DNA of 64,000 bases from contig JAMPFJ010000001.1 in the NCBI GenBank assembly GCA_023664535.1, forward strand, positions 1 to 64,000, in the 5' to 3' direction. The notes below the pieces were generated by a model that was given only the letters and a program-made list of their open reading frames with translations, was not told the origin of the DNA and searched no databases. The position numbers and the translations under genes were made by a program. The stretch is from Bacteroidales bacterium. GTDB taxonomy: Bacteria; Bacillota; Clostridia; Lachnospirales; Lachnospiraceae. Positions 60,798 through 64,000 of this stretch are shown piece by piece (position 1 is the first letter of the stretch; each line of letters opens with the position of its first letter).

Positions 60798-62820
60798 GCG
60801 TGTCGCTGCCCGAAAGGGTAAAGCTGCTGATTAAATCGTCAAGGGTGTATGCCTGGGCGGAGAGCTCCTCACTGGTAGCGGAGCATTCTTCCGCAGTAGA
60901 GGAGTTATTTTCCACGACGCCGGCAATCTGCTCAATTCCCTGGTTAATCTGTGCCATGCTTTCTGCCTGGCTTTCATTTGCGTGGGCAACGTCTTCAATA
61001 TCTTCAACAATCGTATCAATTTCTTTAATTACCTGATTGATGGCAGTGGTAGTATGCTCTACGATAACCGTGCCGTTTTCAATTTCATTAAGTGCGGTTT
61101 GAATCAGGGTTCTGGTGTTTTCTACCGCATCGGCACTCTGCTTGGCAAGCTGTCCGATTTCATTTGCCACAACCGCAAAGCCTGCGCCGCTTTCTCCTGC
61201 CCGTGCCGCTTCAATGGAAGCATTCAGTGAAAGGAGATTCGTCTGAGCGGCGATGGCGTCTATGGCAGCGATAATGTTGTTGATTTCCTGTGAGGTGGAA
61301 CTGATACGCTCCATTGCCTGGTTCATTTCCTGCATCCTTGCAGAGCTTTGCTGTGCCTTGGCGCCGATGTTTTTTGCCGTGCTGCTGGCGATTGATGCAT
61401 TGTTGGCATTATCCTTTGCGGAGTTGGCTGCCTCGGTGATGGTTGCATATAATTCCTGTACTACGCCCGCCTGTTCCGTTGCGCCGGTTGCCAAATCCGT
61501 TGCGCTTTCCGCAAGCTGGCCGGAGCCTGCGGCTACCTGGTCGGAAGCATCTTTAATGCTGGAAATCGTGGAGGTTAAGGACTGTTTAATTCCGCTCAGC
61601 GATTCTAAAATAGCGGCAAAATCGCCGATGTAACGGTCGGGGGCAGTTGAGTCAACATCAAAATTGCCCGATGCCATTTCCTTTAACATATAGTCAATAT
61701 CATGGATAATGACATTTACTCCGTCAACGAGGCTGGCGGAAGCTGCTGCCAGAATGCTTGTCTCGTCATCGGGATTTGCCTCCGGAATCGGTGAAGTCAA
61801 ATCACCCCCGGCGATGGCGGTTAAACGGTCTGCACAGGCACGGATAGGGGTGCCCAGCCGGTTGGCAAGGGTGCGGGTTCTCCATAAACCGATACAGGTG
61901 GAAACCATGATGCCGAAGATGGTAATCAGAATGCCGACAACGGTATCCAGCATGAAATCATTGACGGGTGCGCTGATGGCAATGCTCCAGCCGTTGCTTC
62001 CGTCCAACGGCGCATAGGCGAGCACCGAACGTCTACCGTTGTTCCGGTAGGTTCCGATTCCCGAGCTGCCGGCAATCATTTCCTTTTCCAGTTTGGCAAG
62101 CTTCTTCAGGGAACGGTCCTCCTCGGAAAGGGCAATGCTGTTTTCGTTATTCTTAATTTTTTCAACGTCGTTATGGGCAATAATGTTGCCGGTGGAATCA
62201 ATCATGTAGGCAAAGCTTTTTTTACTGACGGAAATGTCGTTTACTACATTATTTAAAAATGCGGGGTCCGGAACAATATAAACACAGCCTGCCACCTCGG
62301 AGCCTGCAACGCCGTCCTTCCACAGGGGAGCGGCAACAATAATGGTAAGGTCACCGGTGATTTTGCTGACTAACGGCTCGCTAATCCAGGCTTCCCCTCT
62401 GAGTGCGGCCTGGAAATAGGTGCGTTCATTATAATCCTTGCCGTCAAAAATACTTAATCCGTCGAGACCCAGAATATTTCCCCGTTCCAGATTATAGTAT
62501 TCCGCTTTCTGGTTGATAATTTCCTGCTTGTCCTCAACGGAAAGCGAAGCATCGGAGAGTCTCGGGTCGCAGCCGATTTCTGTGACAATATTGGTATAGG
62601 AGGTTAATTCCCATTCCGCTTTGTCCGCAACAATTTGAACTGAGTCTTTCAGCGTATTTTTCATCAGCTTATAGGTACTGGAATAATTCAGATAACAGGA
62701 TATTATACCCAATGAAATCAAGGAAATAATTAAGATTCGCAGTATTACCTGAAGAAGCTTTTCCTTTATGTTGGTGCTGCGGGAATGAAAAATAGTTAAT
62801 AGCTCGTGCAAAATAATCAT
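60781..62820 (-). CDS. Methyl-accepting chemotaxis protein (dCache-HAMP-signalling)
   Basis: A 679-residue receptor. First helix about residues 24-46, then an outer double-Cache sensor (LSIFDGKDYNERTYFQAALRGEAWIS, VAAPLWKDG), second helix about 275-300 and a HAMP domain with ANRLGTPIRACADRLTAIAGGDL. The cytosolic coiled-coil signalling domain carries the hairpin tip AQTNLLSLNASIEAARAGESGAGFAVVANEIGQLA. It would feed CheA/CheW, none of which are in the window. The ligand is unknown. AGGGGG about 10 nt before the ATG. Confidence 0.94.
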   Translation of the reverse strand: MIILHELLTIFHSRSTNIKEKLLQVILRILIISLISLGIISCYLNYSSTYKLMKNTLKDSVQIVADKAEWELTSYTNIVTEIGCDPRLSDASLSVEDKQEIINQKAEYYNLERGNILGLDGLSIFDGKDYNERTYFQAALRGEAWISEPLVSKITGDLTIIVAAPLWKDGVAGSEVAGCVYIVPDPAFLNNVVNDISVSKKSFAYMIDSTGNIIAHNDVEKIKNNENSIALSEEDRSLKKLAKLEKEMIAGSSGIGTYRNNGRRSVLAYAPLDGSNGWSIAISAPVNDFMLDTVVGILITIFGIMVSTCIGLWRTRTLANRLGTPIRACADRLTAIAGGDLTSPIPEANPDDETSILAAASASLVDGVNVIIHDIDYMLKEMASGNFDVDSTAPDRYIGDFAAILESLSGIKQSLTSTISSIKDASDQVAAGSGQLAESATDLATGATEQAGVVQELYATITEAANSAKDNANNASIASSTAKNIGAKAQQSSARMQEMNQAMERISSTSQEINNIIAAIDAIAAQTNLLSLNASIEAARAGESGAGFAVVANEIGQLAKQSADAVENTRTLIQTALNEIENGTVIVEHTTTAINQVIKEIDTIVEDIEDVAHANESQAESMAQINQGIEQIAGVVENNSSTAEECSATSEELSAQAYTLDDLISSFTLSGSDTQKEAE

Positions 62821-62885
62821 AAGTGGTATCCCCCTGTATTTTCTTGATATAAACGACCTGTCAGCGGTCGATTATCTATTCGTCT

Positions 62886-62914
62886 ATTCTATAAGTTTTG
62901 TACGGAATTGTCAA
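62886..62914 (-). promoter_or_regulatory. Promoter of the chemotaxis receptor gene
   Basis: On the minus strand TTGACA (62914-62909), 17 nt, TAGAAT (62891-62886). Confidence 0.75.
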
Positions 62915-62985
62915 ATTATTGTTGGTTATTTGTCTGTTTTTATGGAAATTACGGTGAAAATATTGTTAACTGGCATAAAAAGTGG

Positions 62986-63015
62986 TTGTAAATTCGCTCT
63001 TTTTTCGGTATGATA
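62986..63015 (+). promoter_or_regulatory. Probable promoter for comEA and its leader
   Basis: TTGTAA (62986-62991), 18 nt, TATGAT (63010-63015). Transcription from here would include the structured 63051-63172 region. Confidence 0.5.
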
Positions 63016-63050
63016 CAGATAACATTTTATTTTTCAAAACCTACTCCTGA

Positions 63051-63172
63051 ATAGTACCGTAGCAGTTACAGGTATCATTAGGGATGAGCAAAAGCGTACA
63101 CGGCGGTGATTTGTCTGTTATTGCACAACGGATAGCTGGGAAAGCAGAGCTTTGCTCATGGCTGTACTATTG
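63051..63172 (+). ncRNA. Candidate structured leader RNA upstream of comEA
   Basis: Outer stem AATAGTAC (63051-63058) with GTACTATT (63165-63172). Next stem ATGAGCAAAAGC (63085-63096) with GCTTTGCTCAT (63150-63160), one bulged A. The 53 nt inside are GC-rich and may form more stems. The left arm of the outer stem can also pair locally (GTACC with GGTAT at about 63071-63076), so two exclusive folds are possible. It does not match the riboswitch motifs I know well. It ends 8 nt before the AAGGAGTG ribosome site. Confidence 0.55.
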
Positions 63173-63189
63173 AAAAGGAGTGAGTGTGA

Positions 63190-63780
63190 ATGAAAGTAAA
63201 ACAGAGAATACAAGCGGTTGGAGCAGTTTTTTTCCTGCTTCTTCTGGCTGGCTGCGGGCAGCAGACAGAAATGTGGAAGACGGCAGAAGAAAGAGAGGCA
63301 GATAACACCGCAGCCGTACAACCGGGTACGGAGGAAGAAGGCGGAATTAAAGAGAACCGGGATACAGAGATATATGTATATGTCTGTGGATATGTAAAAA
63401 ATCCGGGGGTATACCGGCTGCCTCAGGATGCCAGAATATGCGATGCCCTAGAACAGGCGGGCGGTGTTTTGGCGGAAGGGAATCCGGAAGGGCTTAATCA
63501 GGCGGAACGCGTGACGGACGGACAGACTGTTTATGTTTCGTCGGCAGAACGGGAAGAAGAGGATATGCAGCAGGCTTTGGAGACCGACGGAAGAGTAAAT
63601 ATCAATCTGGCAGGCGTGGAGGAGCTGATGACGCTTCCGGGAATAGGGGAGGCGAAAGCTTTAACTATTCTTGAGTACAGAACGGAGCATGGGAGCTTCA
63701 ATGCGATAGAGGATTTAATGACGATACCGGGAATTAAGGAAGGGGTATTTAATAAAATACGGGACAGGATAAAAGTATAG
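63190..63780 (+). CDS. comEA: ComEA-like DNA-binding lipoprotein
   Basis: A 196-residue surface protein for uptake of DNA. Signal peptide with lipobox LLAGC (Cys22). An SLBB domain (about residues 58-115) starts IYVYVCGYVKNPGVYRLPQDARICDALEQAGG, and the C-terminal double helix-hairpin-helix is VNINLAGVEELMTLPGIGEAKALTILEYR...FNAIEDLMTIPGI. ComEA proteins usually have one membrane helix; this one should be lipid-anchored, which relies on Lgt (encoded at 28.3 kb). GGAGTGAG precedes the ATG. Confidence 0.92.
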   Translation: MKVKQRIQAVGAVFFLLLLAGCGQQTEMWKTAEEREADNTAAVQPGTEEEGGIKENRDTEIYVYVCGYVKNPGVYRLPQDARICDALEQAGGVLAEGNPEGLNQAERVTDGQTVYVSSAEREEEDMQQALETDGRVNINLAGVEELMTLPGIGEAKALTILEYRTEHGSFNAIEDLMTIPGIKEGVFNKIRDRIKV

Positions 63781-63835
63781 CTGTTTAATTGTTTGCCGGA
63801 TGAAACCGGCTGCGGAATATAGAGGAGTGTCGGAA

Positions 63836-64000
63836 ATGAAAAAGGTACTGGTGGTAGACGACGAGAAATTAATTGTAAAGGGAATCAAGTTTTCGTTGGA
63901 GCAGGACGAGATGCAGGTAACGACCGCATATGACGGCGAAGAAGCGTTGGAGCTTGCAAGAAATAATGAATTTGATATTATTTTGCTGGATATCATGCTT
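63836..64000 (+). CDS. Response regulator receiver domain (3' end beyond window)
   Basis: Only the first 55 residues are visible: KKVLVVDDEKLIVKGIKFSLEQD with the two acidic residues of the phosphorylation site, and IILLDIML with the phospho-accepting Asp at about residue 52. The C-terminal effector domain is outside, so the output is unknown; the spacing is typical of OmpR-type regulators. GAGGAG before the ATG. Confidence 0.9.
   Translation, partial: MKKVLVVDDEKLIVKGIKFSLEQDEMQVTTAYDGEEALELARNNEFDIILLDIML

Overview
The window looks like a chromosomal segment of a spore-forming, Gram-positive anaerobe of the class Clostridia, most like Lachnospiraceae. This rests on protein content: ftsZ followed by spoIIGA-sigE-sigG, a dcw cell-wall cluster, Mini-RNase III beside cysS, a solitary DUF4250 gene, a YwaF-type membrane protein and a stand-alone 2-hydroxyacyl-CoA dehydratase-like protein. 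Strong AGGAGG ribosome sites and TTGACA-17-TATAAT promoters agree with this. Almost all genes lie on the + strand. The clear exceptions are a DUF4250 gene, argG and a chemotaxis receptor. I see no rRNA, CRISPR array, transposase gene or prophage.

Layout. 0-10.4 kb: an aldo/keto reductase cut by the window edge, a small exported protein, a PadR regulator with a HAAS-SEDS membrane protein behind a 45-bp palindromic promoter, a lipid kinase, a dehydratase-like Fe-S protein, YwaF, apt, an NfeD/SPFH pair, an AI-2E-type permease and a patatin. 10.4-21.6 kb: DUF4250, a 230-bp MITE-like palindromic element, a DUF389 protein, argJ, a TSUP permease, pepD, ispF, an Eis-like acetyltransferase, cysS-mrnC-rlmB, tRNA-Thr(GGT) and a YebC protein. 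21.6-27.2 kb: an accessory stretch with an unexplained spacer, a two-gene ABC exporter, an XRE regulator, a RelB/RelE-type toxin-antitoxin pair and several hairpin elements.

27.2-45.9 kb: ychF, lgt, then the dcw cluster (mraZ, rsmH, ftsL-like, two class B PBPs, mraY, murD, ftsW, murA, ftsQ, ftsZ) running into spoIIGA-sigE-sigG. murE, murF, murG and murC are missing from it. A five-copy, 10-bp-period operator precedes mraZ, and a hairpin covers the sigG Shine-Dalgarno. 45.9-64 kb: a small kinase, a branching-enzyme homologue with altered active-site residues, an MscS channel, argD-argH, a small acidic protein, nadB-nadC, argG divergent from argC-argB, an orphan sugar-type binding lipoprotein, a DUF606 permease, a chemotaxis receptor, a structured leader RNA, a ComEA-like lipoprotein and the start of a response regulator.

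How it works together. Six arginine genes (argJ, D, H, G, C, B) are scattered over 46 kb, and several have ArgR-type ARG boxes in or beside their promoters, which suggests one dispersed regulon. The dcw block supplies lipid I and II precursors and the septal machinery, and passes directly to the mother-cell (SigE) and forespore (SigG) sigma factors. The most interesting points are the SEDS and GlgB homologues with changed catalytic residues, the KTA-box PBP, the sigG leader hairpin, the MraZ operator, the 10.6-kb palindromic element and the unassigned leader RNA before comEA. All calls come from reading the sequence. No database search was run.
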